Shown here in pieces: positions 46,508 through 57,294 of a DNA stretch of 64,000 bases; positions within the stretch are counted from its first letter, which is position 1; every line of letters begins with the position of its first letter. Under the pieces are notes generated by a model. The model had not been told where the DNA came from. It made no database searches and worked only from the letters and a program-made list of their open reading frames with translations. The position numbers and the translations under genes were made by a program. The stretch spans positions 186,001 through 250,000 of the forward strand of contig JBFWWU010000003.1 of the NCBI GenBank assembly GCA_050246015.1, given 5' to 3'. The DNA comes from JTS-AC122 sp050246015 (GTDB taxonomy: Bacteria > Planctomycetota > Phycisphaerae > Phycisphaerales > UBA1924).

Positions 46508-48682
46508 TCACTCTTCGTCCGCCCGCAACTTTGCGACGACACTGAAGTCTTCGAGCGTGGTAGTGTCTTGTGTGATCTTCTCGACGCCCGCCGCCACGTC
46601 GCGGAGTAGCCGCCGCATGATCTTGCCGCTGCGGGTCTTGGGCAGCGCCTCGGCGAAGCGGATCACGTCGGGCTTGGCCAGCGCGCCGACTTCCTTGGCC
46701 ACGTGGGCCGTGAGCTCCTTGCGCACATCATCACCCGGCTGCTTGCCCGTGTTCTCCGCGAACCACTTGCTCTTGAGCGTCACGAAGGCGTGGATCGCGT
46801 TCCCCTTGATCTCGTGCGGCACGCCCACCACCGCCGCCTCGGCGACCATCGGGTGCGACACCAGCGCGCTCTCCACTTCCATCGTTCCCAATAGATGCCC
46901 GGAGACCTTGATCACGTCGTCGATGCGCCCCTGAATCCAGAAGTACCCATCGGAGTCGCGCCGGGCGCCGTCGGCGGAGAAGTAATACGGCTCGCCGTTC
47001 TTGGGATTCTTCACTCGCCCCCAGTAGTTGCTGACAAACCGCTCGCGGTTGCCGTAGACCCCGCGGAGCATCCCCGGCCAGGGAGCGCGGATGACGAAGA
47101 GCCCGCCCTTGTTGGCGTCGAGTTTCTCGCCCTGCTCGTTGACGATGGCGGCGTCGATGCCCAGCATCGGGAGCGTGCACGAGCCCGGCTTGGTCGCGAT
47201 CGCGCCCGGGAGCGGCGTGCAGACGTGCCCGCCGGTTTCCGTCTGCCAGTAGGTATCGACGATCGGGCACCGCTTCCCGCCGATGACCTCGTGGTACCAG
47301 ATCCACGCTTCGGGGTTGATCGGCTCGCCGACGGTGCCGAGGAGTTTCAGGCTTGACAGGTCGTGCTTGCCCGGCCACTCGGTCCCCCACTTCATGAAGG
47401 TGCGGATCGCGGTGGGAGCGGTGTAGAACTGCGTGACGCGGTGCCGCTCGATGATGTCCCAGAATCGGTCGTTCTGGGGGAAGTTGGGGGCGCCCTCGTA
47501 CATGAGCGTCGGGACGCGGTTCATCAAGAGGCCGTAGAGGACGTAGGAATGCCCGGTGATCCAGCCGATGTCGGCCGAGCACCAGAAGAGTTGCCCAGAG
47601 TCGGGGAAGAGGTTGAAGGTGATCCGCGCGGTCATCTGCACGAACGCAAGGTACCCGGCGGTGGTGTGCACGATCCCCTTGGGCTTGCCGGTCGAGCCGC
47701 TGGTATAGAGCAGGAACAGCATGTCCTCGCTGGCCATGCTCTGGCAGGGGCACGCGTCGCACCCCGCGCCGGCGCTGGAGGCGAGCAGGTCGTGCCACCA
47801 GTGGAAGCGGGTCGCGCGGCTGAAACCGTCGCGGGCGGATGATGACGCGAACCGCGTGCTGGGGGGCTCGTGCCCGGTCCGCTTCAGGGCGATCACGTGG
47901 TTGATGATGTGCCCGTGGTTCTCCAGGAGTTTGCACGCCTCTTCGACGTTCTTCAGGAGCGGGACGATCTCGCCGCGCCGGTACCCGCCGTCGGCGGTGA
48001 GGATGACCTTCGAGTCGGCGTCGATGGCGCGCTCGCTGATCGCGGTCGGGGCGAACCCGCCGAAGATGACCGAGTGCGCCGCCCCGATGCGGGCGCACGC
48101 GAGCATGGCGACGGCCAGTTCGGGGACCATCGGCATGTAGATCGTGACGACATCGCCCTTCTTGACGCCCAGCGATTTCAGCGCCGCCCCGAGGCGGGCG
48201 GTCTCGATCTGCAACTGGCGATAGGAGATCCGGCGGATCTCGGGCTCGCTGGCGTACGCGGACCCGGGCGCGACGTGGCTGGTGCGCGGCCCCATCGGTT
48301 CGCCTTCCCAGACGATCGCGGTCTCTTCGCCGTGCCCCGCCTGCACATGCCGGTCCACGCAGTTGTAGCACGCGTTGAGTTCGCCCCCGACGAACCACCT
48401 CGCGTCGGGCGCCTTCCACTCCAGCACGCGGTCCCACTTCCTGAACCAACTCACGCGCGCCGCCTCGTCGCCCCAGAACCGTTCGGTATCCAGGATCGAT
48501 CGCGAGTGCAGGTCGTGGTACGCCTCGGCGGAGGCGACATGCCAGCGCGGGAACCCGAGCGACGACGCCGACGGAGGCTGGAACACCCGCGTCTCGTTCA
48601 GCACCGTCGAGATCGACGAACCCGGGGACGGATCGCCCGATGCGGGCAGCGGCGCGTGGCGGGGGGGTGTCGGCGTGCTCAT
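46508..48682 (-). CDS. acs: acetyl-CoA synthetase (acetate--CoA ligase)
   Basis: Activates acetate with ATP to acetyl-AMP and then acetyl-CoA in the cytoplasm. The 724-aa protein matches Acs: NACYNCVDRHV, KKGDVVTIYMPMVPELAVAML, HSVIFGGFAPTAISERAIDA, the adenylate-forming P-loop YTSGSTGKPKGIVHT, SADIGWITGHSY, DTYWQTETGGH, DGYFWIQGRIDDVIKVSGH and the regulatory acetylation site PKTRSGKIMRRLLRD (Lys about residue 685). The N-terminal 35 residues are extra and low-complexity, making it longer than the usual 650 aa. TAAACT on the minus strand at 48716-48711 may be its -10. It stands alone. Confidence 0.95.
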   Translation of the reverse strand: MSTPTPPRHAPLPASGDPSPGSSISTVLNETRVFQPPSASSLGFPRWHVASAEAYHDLHSRSILDTERFWGDEAARVSWFRKWDRVLEWKAPDARWFVGGELNACYNCVDRHVQAGHGEETAIVWEGEPMGPRTSHVAPGSAYASEPEIRRISYRQLQIETARLGAALKSLGVKKGDVVTIYMPMVPELAVAMLACARIGAAHSVIFGGFAPTAISERAIDADSKVILTADGGYRRGEIVPLLKNVEEACKLLENHGHIINHVIALKRTGHEPPSTRFASSSARDGFSRATRFHWWHDLLASSAGAGCDACPCQSMASEDMLFLLYTSGSTGKPKGIVHTTAGYLAFVQMTARITFNLFPDSGQLFWCSADIGWITGHSYVLYGLLMNRVPTLMYEGAPNFPQNDRFWDIIERHRVTQFYTAPTAIRTFMKWGTEWPGKHDLSSLKLLGTVGEPINPEAWIWYHEVIGGKRCPIVDTYWQTETGGHVCTPLPGAIATKPGSCTLPMLGIDAAIVNEQGEKLDANKGGLFVIRAPWPGMLRGVYGNRERFVSNYWGRVKNPKNGEPYYFSADGARRDSDGYFWIQGRIDDVIKVSGHLLGTMEVESALVSHPMVAEAAVVGVPHEIKGNAIHAFVTLKSKWFAENTGKQPGDDVRKELTAHVAKEVGALAKPDVIRFAEALPKTRSGKIMRRLLRDVAAGVEKITQDTTTLEDFSVVAKLRADEE

Positions 48683-48710
48683 GGTGTGCTCCCGAAAGGA
48701 CGTGCCGTGC

Positions 48711-48716
48711 AGTTTA
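48711..48716 (-). promoter_or_regulatory. candidate -10 (TAAACT) of acs
   Basis: On the minus strand GGGGTAAACT precedes the acs ATG by 28 bases. It resembles the GGGTACACT elements before queA and gmk. Confidence 0.35.
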
Positions 48717-48796
48717 CCCCGCTGAGGGAGGGGTTGGGAGTGGAGCCGCGCGTCAGGATCGGCGCCCGTCCGGGAGCGGGCTACTGGCGCGGACGA

Positions 48797-50040
<1,244 letters not shown>

Positions 50041-50044
<4 letters not shown>

Positions 50045-51216
50045 GCTCGCTCCTTGTCGAGGTGCCCGGCGATGACCATCAGGTCGTCGCGGTGCACGAC
50101 TTCCTCACGGTAGATGTAGCCGATGGTCGCCGCGATCTGGCTGGCGCGCTTGCCGCGGAGCCGATCGATCTCATCCGACGAGTACGCCGCTCGCCCGCGC
50201 GCGAACGCCGGCGCCTGGTCGAGCGCGATGTCGATCACGCTCCCCGCGTCGAACTCGCCCCGCACGCCGATCACGCCCGAGGGGAGCAGGCTCGCCCCTC
50301 GTTCGATGATGGCCCGGCGCGCGCCGGGATCGACGACCACGGTCCCGCGCGGTCGCGCCGCCAGCCCGATCCATCGCTTGCGGGCCCGCACCGCCGGGCG
50401 TGCGACGTCGAAGCGCGTCCCGATCGGTTCGCCCGCGAGGGTCCGCGTGATGCCCCCCGGCTCGTCACCGCCGGCGATGACCGTGGGGATCCCCGCCGCC
50501 GCCGCGGCCGCGACCGCCTCGAGCTTGGTCGTCATCCCTCCGGTCCCGACGCCCGACGTCCCGGCGGCGATGTGCGAGCGCGCCTCGGCCAGATCGGAGA
50601 CCGCCGGGATGATCCGCCCGGCGTCGCCTCGCTCGTACAGCCCCCGCGCGGTAGAGAGGATCAGCAGCAGGTCGGCCCGCAGAAGACCGGCGACCAGGGC
50701 ACTGAGCCGGTCGTTGTCGCCCAGTTTGATCTCGTCGTAGGACACGCTGTCATTCTCGTTGATGATGGGAACCACGCCGTGTTCGAGCAGGGCGGCGAGC
50801 GTGCCGCGGGCGTTGAGATGTCGGGTGCGATGATCGAAATCGTCGCCGGTCAGCAGGACCTGCGCGACGGTGATGCGGTGCCGCGCGAACGCGTCGGCGT
50901 ATGAGCGCATCAGGCGCTGCTGACCGATCGCCGCGGCGGCCTGTTTCAACACGATCTCCTTCGGCGGCGACGTGAGCCCAAGCGACGCGAACCCGGACGC
51001 GACGGCGCCCGACGACACCAGCACGACACGCCACCCCCCCGCCCCGCCCCCTCCCGCCCCCCCCGACCCCGTCTTGACCGCCGCGGCAATCTCCTGGCTC
51101 AATCGCGAGACGACGCGGGCGTCGAGTTCGCCCCTCGGCGCGAGCACCGCGCTGCCGATCTTGACTACGACCGTGCGCCGGGCTTTGGGCGCTGGGATTG
51201 ACTTCGAGCGCGACAT
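50041..51216 (-). CDS. proB: glutamate 5-kinase
   Basis: First, feedback-regulated step of proline synthesis: phosphorylates glutamate. The 391-aa protein has the amino-acid-kinase domain (TVVVKIGSAVLAPRGELD, WRVVLVSSGAVASGFASLGL, IINENDSVSYDEIKLGDNDRLSALVAGLL, GTGGMTTKLEAVAAAAAAGI) and a C-terminal PUA domain (about 290-380, GTVVVDPGARRAIIERGASLL, GSVIDIALDQ). A Gly/Ala-rich insertion (about residues 50-62) follows the first helix. GGGGAGG is present but 16 bases from ATG 51216, longer than usual. It forms an overlapping pair with proA. proC is not in the window. Confidence 0.95.
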
Positions 51217-51361
51217 GCGTGATCAAACGGTACCTCCCCGGATCCGCTGAAAGCAACACCCGCTGCACGCCTCGTGATATGTTCGACGGCCGCCGCCGCT
51301 GATGTCTTGCGTCAGACACTGCTGTTGGGGGAGTCGCTTTGCATTGGGCCGTAGCGAGAAC

Positions 51362-54070
51362 TTACTGATGGGGGATCGTGAGTTGCTCGATCCACCGCCG
51401 CGCCATGCTCGCCGCGGCGGGGGTCGGCGCGCTCGCCGCGAACGCTTCGAGCATCGGGATCGCCCGCGCGTCCCCGAGACGGACCATCGCCTCGCCGGCG
51501 CTGCGCGCGACGCGCCAGTTCGAGTCGCTGATCAGCGTGCGAAGCGCGCCGAGCGCCAGGTCCGGGTCGTGCCTGGCCAGCGCGCCGATCGCGTTGATCG
51601 CGGATGGCCGCGTGCGCGGGTACGAGCCCGGCCCCGCGTACTTCACCGCGTCGGCCAGCGCCGACGCGGAATCCAGCGAGGGGAGCGACTCCAGGGCCGC
51701 CTGCCGAACCTCGTCGTGCTGCGACTCGACCTTGAGCGACTCGACGACCACCAGTCCGGCGCCCGGGTCGCCCATCTTCACCATCGCTCGGATCGCCGCG
51801 GCCCGCGCCGCGTACGACGGGTCGCTTGTGGCCATGCCGCGAACGGCGTCGAGCAGCCGCGCCGCCGCTCCATCGGACCCGCCCTTGATCTGCTCGTATA
51901 CCCGCGGCGCCTGCTCGATCGCCGTCTTCCGCACCCGCGCATCCTGCGGCGGATTCAGAACGAGCGCGGCGGGCAGATCCGGCGTGCCGATCTCGCCCAG
52001 CGCCTGGGCCGCCGCCGTGCGCAGCGCGACGTACGCCGTCGAGTCGTGGGCCAGGGCGCTCAGCGCCATCACCGCATCGCTGGGCACGTTCCCGGCGCCC
52101 ATCCGCCGCAGCGCCGCGATCGCCTGCAGTTTCGACGCCGCCGTCGGGCCCTGCGAGAGCAGGTCCCGCCAGTTCGTCGCGGCGTTCGGCGCCGTCACGC
52201 TGAACGACCCGAGCACGCTCAGTTCAGGATCGACGGCGACCAGCACCGGCGCCGCCGGCAACTGGAATGTCGCGCTCTGGGTCTTGCCGTCCACTGGTAC
52301 GTCAAGCGTCCGCGTCTCGCCCCCGGGGAGTTTGACCCACACGGGGAGCGTGTAGAAGAACGCGGGGTTGTTCCCGTCGATGTGCTGCGTCTGCGTGAGC
52401 GAGATATTCAGGCTCGACGCAGACGCGTCCCAGGAGATGACCACGTCCGCCGTCGGCACGCCGGGCCGATAGCACCACTGCCTGAAGAACCGGTCCAGCG
52501 ACAACCCGCTGACTTCCTCGAAGCAGTACCGCAGGGAGTCGGTCTCCACGGTCTGGAACTTGTATCGATCGACGTAGAGCGCGAGCGCGTCGAAGAAGAG
52601 TTGATCGCCGACCTTCCGGCGGAGCATGTGCAGGATGCTCGCGCCCTTGGGGTACGGGTTGGCGGCGCGCCCGAACGCCTCCCACGTGTCGGCGTATTCC
52701 TTGCTGCACATCGCGGGCTGGTGCGGCGCATCGGGCTTGTCGTTCTGGATGAGTTGCTGGAAGTTGCCAAAGAGCCCGGAGAGGTATGCGTCGTTCCCGT
52801 CACGCTTCTGGAACCAGAGGTGGGAGAAATACGTCGCGAAGCCCTCGTTGAGCCAGATGTGCTCCCAGGAGTTGCAGGTCACGAGGTCGCCGAACCACTG
52901 GTGCGCCAGTTCATGCGAGATGAGCCCGTCCAGGTCCCCGTCGAGCAGGGCGCGCTCGTCGAGGATCGCGGTGTCGAACATCGTGGTCGCGGACGTGTTC
53001 TCCATGCCGCCGGCCCCGAAGTTCCACACAATCGACTGCGCGTACTTGTCCCACGGGTACGGCTCGTCCACGAGCCCGGCGAACAGATCGATCATCTGGC
53101 CCGTGCGCCCGTACGTCCGCTTCACGTCGCCCCCGCGGCCCAGCGGCGCGTACACCGGCATCGGCACGCCGCCGCCCGACACATCCACCACGTCGAACTT
53201 CCCGACGACCAGCGTCACGAGGTAGTTCACGTGCGGCTTGTCCTGCAACCAGTGGAACGTGCGCGCCGAGACCGGCTTGGACCCGGGCATGCTCGCTTCC
53301 GCGGCGATGGTGGCCGATCTGGATTCCACCAGCCGGCCATTGGACAGCGCCTGATACCCCTCCGGCACCGTCACGATCAGTTCGGTCTCCAACCGCTCGT
53401 TCGGAAAATCGCGGCACGGGAACCAGTAGTGATTCGTCTCGGGCTGCCCTTGACTATGAAGTTGCGCCGGGCGGCCCTTCCACTCGGGCGTCTCCGGCGT
53501 CCACGTCAGACCGGCGGGCGGATCGGTCAGTTGGTACACCACCGTCAACGTCGAGATGTGGCCGGGTGTCAAGGCCGGCGCGAACGAGAGATTGAGTTCC
53601 TCCCCCTCGTGCGTGAACGCGACGTCCGCCGCGCTCCCCGCGTCGGCGCCGATCGTCACCCGCTTGATCTGCATCGAGCCCGGCGGCCCCGCGCGGAGCA
53701 TGATGTGATCGACTGGGCCGGCGATCGGCTCGATTGTGTACTGCGCCGCCGCCCCCAGCGCCGGCGTGTTCATGTCCGGGATCGTGATCGCCAGCGTCAT
53801 CCGCTTGTAGTCCACGAAGCGGTGCGGCGGGTAGTTCAGCAGGCTCCGGCCCGTCGCCTCGTCGAACGACGCGACGGCTCGCGGGGTGCTGTCATCGGCC
53901 CACGCGTCCGGGGCCGCGCGGTGACACACGCACTCGCCGCGCCACCACACGCCGGCGTCATCGCCCAGTGCCGTTCCGGACAGCAGCAGCGACGCCAGGA
54001 TCAGGGCCCGGGCGCCGCGTCGGGCGCCGGCGCTCGCACCGGAAGAAACATTGTCAGAGCAAGAGTTCAC
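51362..54070 (-). CDS. secreted M1-family metallopeptidase with C-terminal HEAT-like repeats, paralogue 1
   Basis: Zinc aminopeptidase-type protein of 902 aa, exported (signal region ALILASLLLSGTALG, about residues 13-38). The M1 catalytic domain shows the substrate motif GAGGMENTSATT, zinc motif HELAHQWFGD (about residue 388) and the downstream Glu in WLNEGFATYFSH, so the active site appears intact. Residues 610-900 are Ala-rich helical repeats of HEAT type (AAIRAMVKMGDPGAGLVVVE, SARSAGEAMVRLGDARAIPM-like pattern). GTG 54070 is preferred (GGAG seven bases upstream) over the frame open to 54130. The upstream neighbour is a paralogue lacking the long repeat region. It probably degrades peptides in the periplasm or outside. 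Confidence 0.9.
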   Translation of the reverse strand: MNSCSDNVSSGASAGARRGARALILASLLLSGTALGDDAGVWWRGECVCHRAAPDAWADDSTPRAVASFDEATGRSLLNYPPHRFVDYKRMTLAITIPDMNTPALGAAAQYTIEPIAGPVDHIMLRAGPPGSMQIKRVTIGADAGSAADVAFTHEGEELNLSFAPALTPGHISTLTVVYQLTDPPAGLTWTPETPEWKGRPAQLHSQGQPETNHYWFPCRDFPNERLETELIVTVPEGYQALSNGRLVESRSATIAAEASMPGSKPVSARTFHWLQDKPHVNYLVTLVVGKFDVVDVSGGGVPMPVYAPLGRGGDVKRTYGRTGQMIDLFAGLVDEPYPWDKYAQSIVWNFGAGGMENTSATTMFDTAILDERALLDGDLDGLISHELAHQWFGDLVTCNSWEHIWLNEGFATYFSHLWFQKRDGNDAYLSGLFGNFQQLIQNDKPDAPHQPAMCSKEYADTWEAFGRAANPYPKGASILHMLRRKVGDQLFFDALALYVDRYKFQTVETDSLRYCFEEVSGLSLDRFFRQWCYRPGVPTADVVISWDASASSLNISLTQTQHIDGNNPAFFYTLPVWVKLPGGETRTLDVPVDGKTQSATFQLPAAPVLVAVDPELSVLGSFSVTAPNAATNWRDLLSQGPTAASKLQAIAALRRMGAGNVPSDAVMALSALAHDSTAYVALRTAAAQALGEIGTPDLPAALVLNPPQDARVRKTAIEQAPRVYEQIKGGSDGAAARLLDAVRGMATSDPSYAARAAAIRAMVKMGDPGAGLVVVESLKVESQHDEVRQAALESLPSLDSASALADAVKYAGPGSYPRTRPSAINAIGALARHDPDLALGALRTLISDSNWRVARSAGEAMVRLGDARAIPMLEAFAASAPTPAAASMARRWIEQLTIPHQ

Positions 54071-54163
54071 GCTAGGTCTCCAGATTCGCCGGGCATGCTC
54101 GGTTCGATCGACGGGCCCGCTCGTCCACACACTGGGTTTCCATCAAACATGAGATCGCACCCG

Positions 54164-56194
54164 CTACTTCTTGGCCGCGGCGTCGAGCGCTGCGCCGGCC
54201 GGGGCGACTCGCAGATCGATCGCCGCGACGGCGTCGAGCGCAAACTGCCGGATCGCGTCGTCTTCGCCGCGACCGGCGCTGAACGCCAGCAGCGCGGCCC
54301 GCGCCGCGGGCTCGTCGAACCCGCCCAGCGCCTCCACCGCCGTCCACTTCGACGCGAGCGTCCGCCCGTGCTCCAGCACGTCCAGCCAGGCCTCCAGCGG
54401 CTGCCGCACCCGCGCCTTCATCAGCACCGTCAGGAACGGGTCCACGCTGATCGACGTGGGCTTGTGGTCCAGTTTGATCGTCGCCTCGGCCACGCGCGAC
54501 TCGGTCTCCAGGTCCAGGAACTCCCACGCGGTCCCGCCGCCGGGCGCTTCGCCCATGTTGATATCCAGCGGCAGCGTGAACGCGAACGCCGGGTTCGCCG
54601 CGTCGATCTGCTGCGTCTGCTCAGCCACGACGCGCAGCGTCTTCTCGTCCGGGTTCCATTGATAGTCGAGCGAAACATTAGCAAACCCCGGGCGCTTGAC
54701 CCACTGGTCGAAGAACCGCTCGAGGCTCTGCCCGCTGGCTTCCTCCAGCGCTCGCCGGAAGTCGTCGGTCTCGGCACACTGGAACTTGTGCCGGTCGATG
54801 TACAGCGCCACGCCCTTCCAGAACGTCTCATCCCCCAGCCGCATCCGCAGCATGTGGATCACGAACCCGCCCTTGTCGTACACCCAGTCGCGTCCGGCTC
54901 GGCTGAAGATCTCGTCCGGATCCCCGTACCGGTTGCTCACCATCCCGGGGAACCGCGGGAACCACCGCCCGTCCCCGCCGGTCTCGCTGCGACGCTTGGC
55001 CAGCACCGCCTGCTGGTATGCATCCTGTCCCCCGATGTGCTCGGCCCAGAACGCTTCGCTGTAGTTCGCCCACCCCTCGCCCAGCCACGTGTGCTCCCAG
55101 GCCTTGTACGACACCAGGTCGCCCATCCACTGGTGGGCCAGTTCGTGCACGATGACCGATTCCAGGAACGACCCGCGGGCCGTCGCCGCGAACGGCGCGA
55201 ACGTCGTCGCCGACGTGTTCTCCATCGCCCCGGCCGCGAAGTCACGCGCGATCGACTGCGCATACTTGTCCCAGGGGTACGGCTCGTCGAACAACTTCTC
55301 GCACAGCGCCACCATGTCGGGCGTGCGCTTGAAGGTGTCCCGGATGCGCTCCCCCGACCCGACCGGCCCGTACACCGGCATCCACAGCCCGGGCCGCGCC
55401 GTCTCCGGGCCCCCCACGTTCACCACGTCGAACTTGCCCACGATCAGCGACACCAGGTAGTTCGTGTGCGGCTTGTCCTGCACCCAGTGCAGCCGCGACC
55501 GCCCATCCGGATACATCTTGATCGATTCCAGATGCCCGTTCGACAGCGCGTCGTACCCCTTCGGGATCGTCACCACGATCTCCGTCGTCAGTTTCTCGTT
55601 CGGAAAATCGTGGCACGGGAACCACAGGTGGTTCGACTCCGGCTGCCCCTGCGAGTGGAACATCGGATCCTCTTCCGGCGTCCGCGGGTTGTCCTTTGAC
55701 CACGTGAACCCCGCCCCGCGCCCGCCCGCCTTCTCCGCGTGGTACGTCATCACCAGCGTCCCGGCCTGCCCCTTGGCCAGCGCCGAGGGGAACACAATCG
55801 CCAGTTTCTCCTTCTCCTTGTCATGCTCGAAGGTGGCCGCCACCCCGTTGAACACAATCGACGCGAACGACAGCCCTGGCCCGGCGTCGAGCGTCACGCC
55901 GCCGCGCGGTGTTCCGATCGGCGCCAGCGTCAGCGTCGAGATCGCGTCGAACTCCGGCTTGCTCATGTCCGGGATCGAGATCTCCAGTTTCATGTGCACG
56001 TAGTCAAAGAGCCGATCCGGCGGGTACACCAGGATGTCGCGCCCGCTCTGGGAATCGATCCGGGGATCATCAAACGGCTGCGCCGACGCCGGCCCCGCGC
56101 ACGCCGCCAGGCACAGCGCCACGCTCCACCACCCGTTCCCGGTTCGAGCGCACCGCCGATCCCGGGCCCGCCGATCTTCGTGTTCCACTCGCAT
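54164..56194 (-). CDS. secreted M1-family metallopeptidase, paralogue 2
   Basis: Exported zinc aminopeptidase-type protein of 676 aa, with a signal peptide ending about ASAQ (residue 39). It matches its neighbour along the catalytic half: SQGQPESNHLWFPCHDFPNE, PYPWDKYAQSIARDFAAGAM followed by ENTSATT (the GAMEN motif), HELAHQWMGD (about residue 353) and WLGEGWANYSEAFW with the third zinc ligand. Beyond the catalytic region it has only a short helical end instead of the long HEAT-like part. ATG 56194 (GGAG about ten bases upstream) is chosen; the frame is open to 56236. The 93-base gap to the next gene on the same strand suggests an operon of the two paralogues. Confidence 0.9.
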   Translation of the reverse strand: MRVEHEDRRARDRRCARTGNGWWSVALCLAACAGPASAQPFDDPRIDSQSGRDILVYPPDRLFDYVHMKLEISIPDMSKPEFDAISTLTLAPIGTPRGGVTLDAGPGLSFASIVFNGVAATFEHDKEKEKLAIVFPSALAKGQAGTLVMTYHAEKAGGRGAGFTWSKDNPRTPEEDPMFHSQGQPESNHLWFPCHDFPNEKLTTEIVVTIPKGYDALSNGHLESIKMYPDGRSRLHWVQDKPHTNYLVSLIVGKFDVVNVGGPETARPGLWMPVYGPVGSGERIRDTFKRTPDMVALCEKLFDEPYPWDKYAQSIARDFAAGAMENTSATTFAPFAATARGSFLESVIVHELAHQWMGDLVSYKAWEHTWLGEGWANYSEAFWAEHIGGQDAYQQAVLAKRRSETGGDGRWFPRFPGMVSNRYGDPDEIFSRAGRDWVYDKGGFVIHMLRMRLGDETFWKGVALYIDRHKFQCAETDDFRRALEEASGQSLERFFDQWVKRPGFANVSLDYQWNPDEKTLRVVAEQTQQIDAANPAFAFTLPLDINMGEAPGGGTAWEFLDLETESRVAEATIKLDHKPTSISVDPFLTVLMKARVRQPLEAWLDVLEHGRTLASKWTAVEALGGFDEPAARAALLAFSAGRGEDDAIRQFALDAVAAIDLRVAPAGAALDAAAKK

Positions 56195-56296
56195 GCGCCG
56201 CACTCTCCGGGTCGCCTTGGGCGCCGCGTTCCCCATCGCGGCCGCCGGTCATGCCCAGAGTGTACCGCGCGGAGTCTCCCGGGACGCACCGCGGCC

Positions 56297-57103
56297 TTAC
56301 GGTTCAAACGTGAACGTGTACCGGGCCGTCGTCCGCACCGCCGGCGATAACCGCTCGTACGTCGCGTGCCCATCAACAAACAGCAGCGGGACGAAGTTCC
56401 GGTCGCCGTAGCCGTTCACGACCTGCAATCGCAGGTTCGACGTGTTGGTGATGATCGCGCTGAACTCATCGGACACGACGACGAACCGGCTGGGGTCCAC
56501 GCCTTCGCCGACGGCGAGCCGCCGCGTCCCTTCGGCGAACCGCGCCATGAACGTCCCGCTGATCGAGTTCCACCAATCCATGTTCGTGTGGTAACTGGTC
56601 CCGACGTCGTCGTACGCGCTGATCCCACTGGTGGCGCTGGGCCAGTTGCGCTGGTGCGTCGCCAGGTCGCCGGGGTCATGAAACATCGGCGCCTGCGCGG
56701 TCGCGCGCGCCGGGTACGACGCCGGCATCCGCGTCGGAAATGGCGGGGCCGCGAAAAACTCGTCCGGTACGACATACGGATTCAGCGGGCGATCCGCCGC
56801 TTCCACGTCGAACACCCGGAACCCCCAGAAACCATTGTTGTTCTTCCCCCCGAACTGCCACGTGCACCACCCTTCCAGGCTCACGCCCAACTGCTGCGTC
56901 GAGCCGCGCGAGTATGTCAACACGATCGGGTAGTACCCCGCGTGGTCTTCCCGGTACGCCGCTATTCCCTGACCGATGGTCCGCAGGTTCGAGAACGTCA
57001 GCGGGCTCGGCCCGTTCGGCGTCGGCGCCATCGCGCTCAACAGCGCCCCGCCGATCACCAGAAACACGGCGGCGGCCCCGACATCCTGCCTCGACACTTC
57101 CAT
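56297..57103 (-). CDS. membrane-anchored protein with H-X9-DG-like motif, 268 aa
   Basis: Protein with one N-terminal transmembrane helix (about residues 8-28, VGAAAVFLVIGGALLSAMAP) and a soluble domain. SNLRTIGQGIAAYREDHAGYYP and the C-terminal LLFVDGHATYERL resemble the planctomycete DUF1559/'H-X9-DG' pseudopilin-like proteins, though the classic prepilin cleavage motif is not seen. The middle part contains many aromatic residues (WCTWQFGGKNNNGFWGF). ATG 57103 has GGGAGG four bases upstream; the open frame to 57412 overlaps the divergent ubiX gene and is rejected. TATTAT at 57148-57143 may be its -10. Its function is unknown; envelope localisation is inferred. Confidence 0.72.
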   Translation of the reverse strand: MEVSRQDVGAAAVFLVIGGALLSAMAPTPNGPSPLTFSNLRTIGQGIAAYREDHAGYYPIVLTYSRGSTQQLGVSLEGWCTWQFGGKNNNGFWGFRVFDVEAADRPLNPYVVPDEFFAAPPFPTRMPASYPARATAQAPMFHDPGDLATHQRNWPSATSGISAYDDVGTSYHTNMDWWNSISGTFMARFAEGTRRLAVGEGVDPSRFVVVSDEFSAIITNTSNLRLQVVNGYGDRNFVPLLFVDGHATYERLSPAVRTTARYTFTFEP

Positions 57104-57142
57104 GCTGCCTCCCATCACGCGCGTTGCCCGCCCTTTCCCGCC

Positions 57143-57148
57143 ATAATA
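57143..57148 (-). promoter_or_regulatory. candidate -10 (TATTAT) for the 268-aa membrane protein
   Basis: On the minus strand TATTAT lies 40 bases before the start codon at 57103 in an otherwise GC-rich gap between divergent genes. No convincing -35 is seen. Confidence 0.45.
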
Positions 57149-57294
57149 CGAGTTCGCGCGTCTCCGCCTGCGCCTTCGCTCCGAAATCCACACAGCACCC
57201 GATCCGGAATGACCGCCATCCGGCCGCCGACAGCGCCCACCTACGCTTGCGTCGGAGATCCCGGCCCGTTCTACCCCTGCCGGCCTCTTCCAGA

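Noticed and set aside
51302..55699. A 1465-codon open frame on the plus strand across both M1 peptidase genes
   Set aside because: It is antisense to two clear M1 peptidases and is rich in Arg, His and Pro as expected for a shadow frame in GC-rich DNA. No domain or ribosome site supports it.
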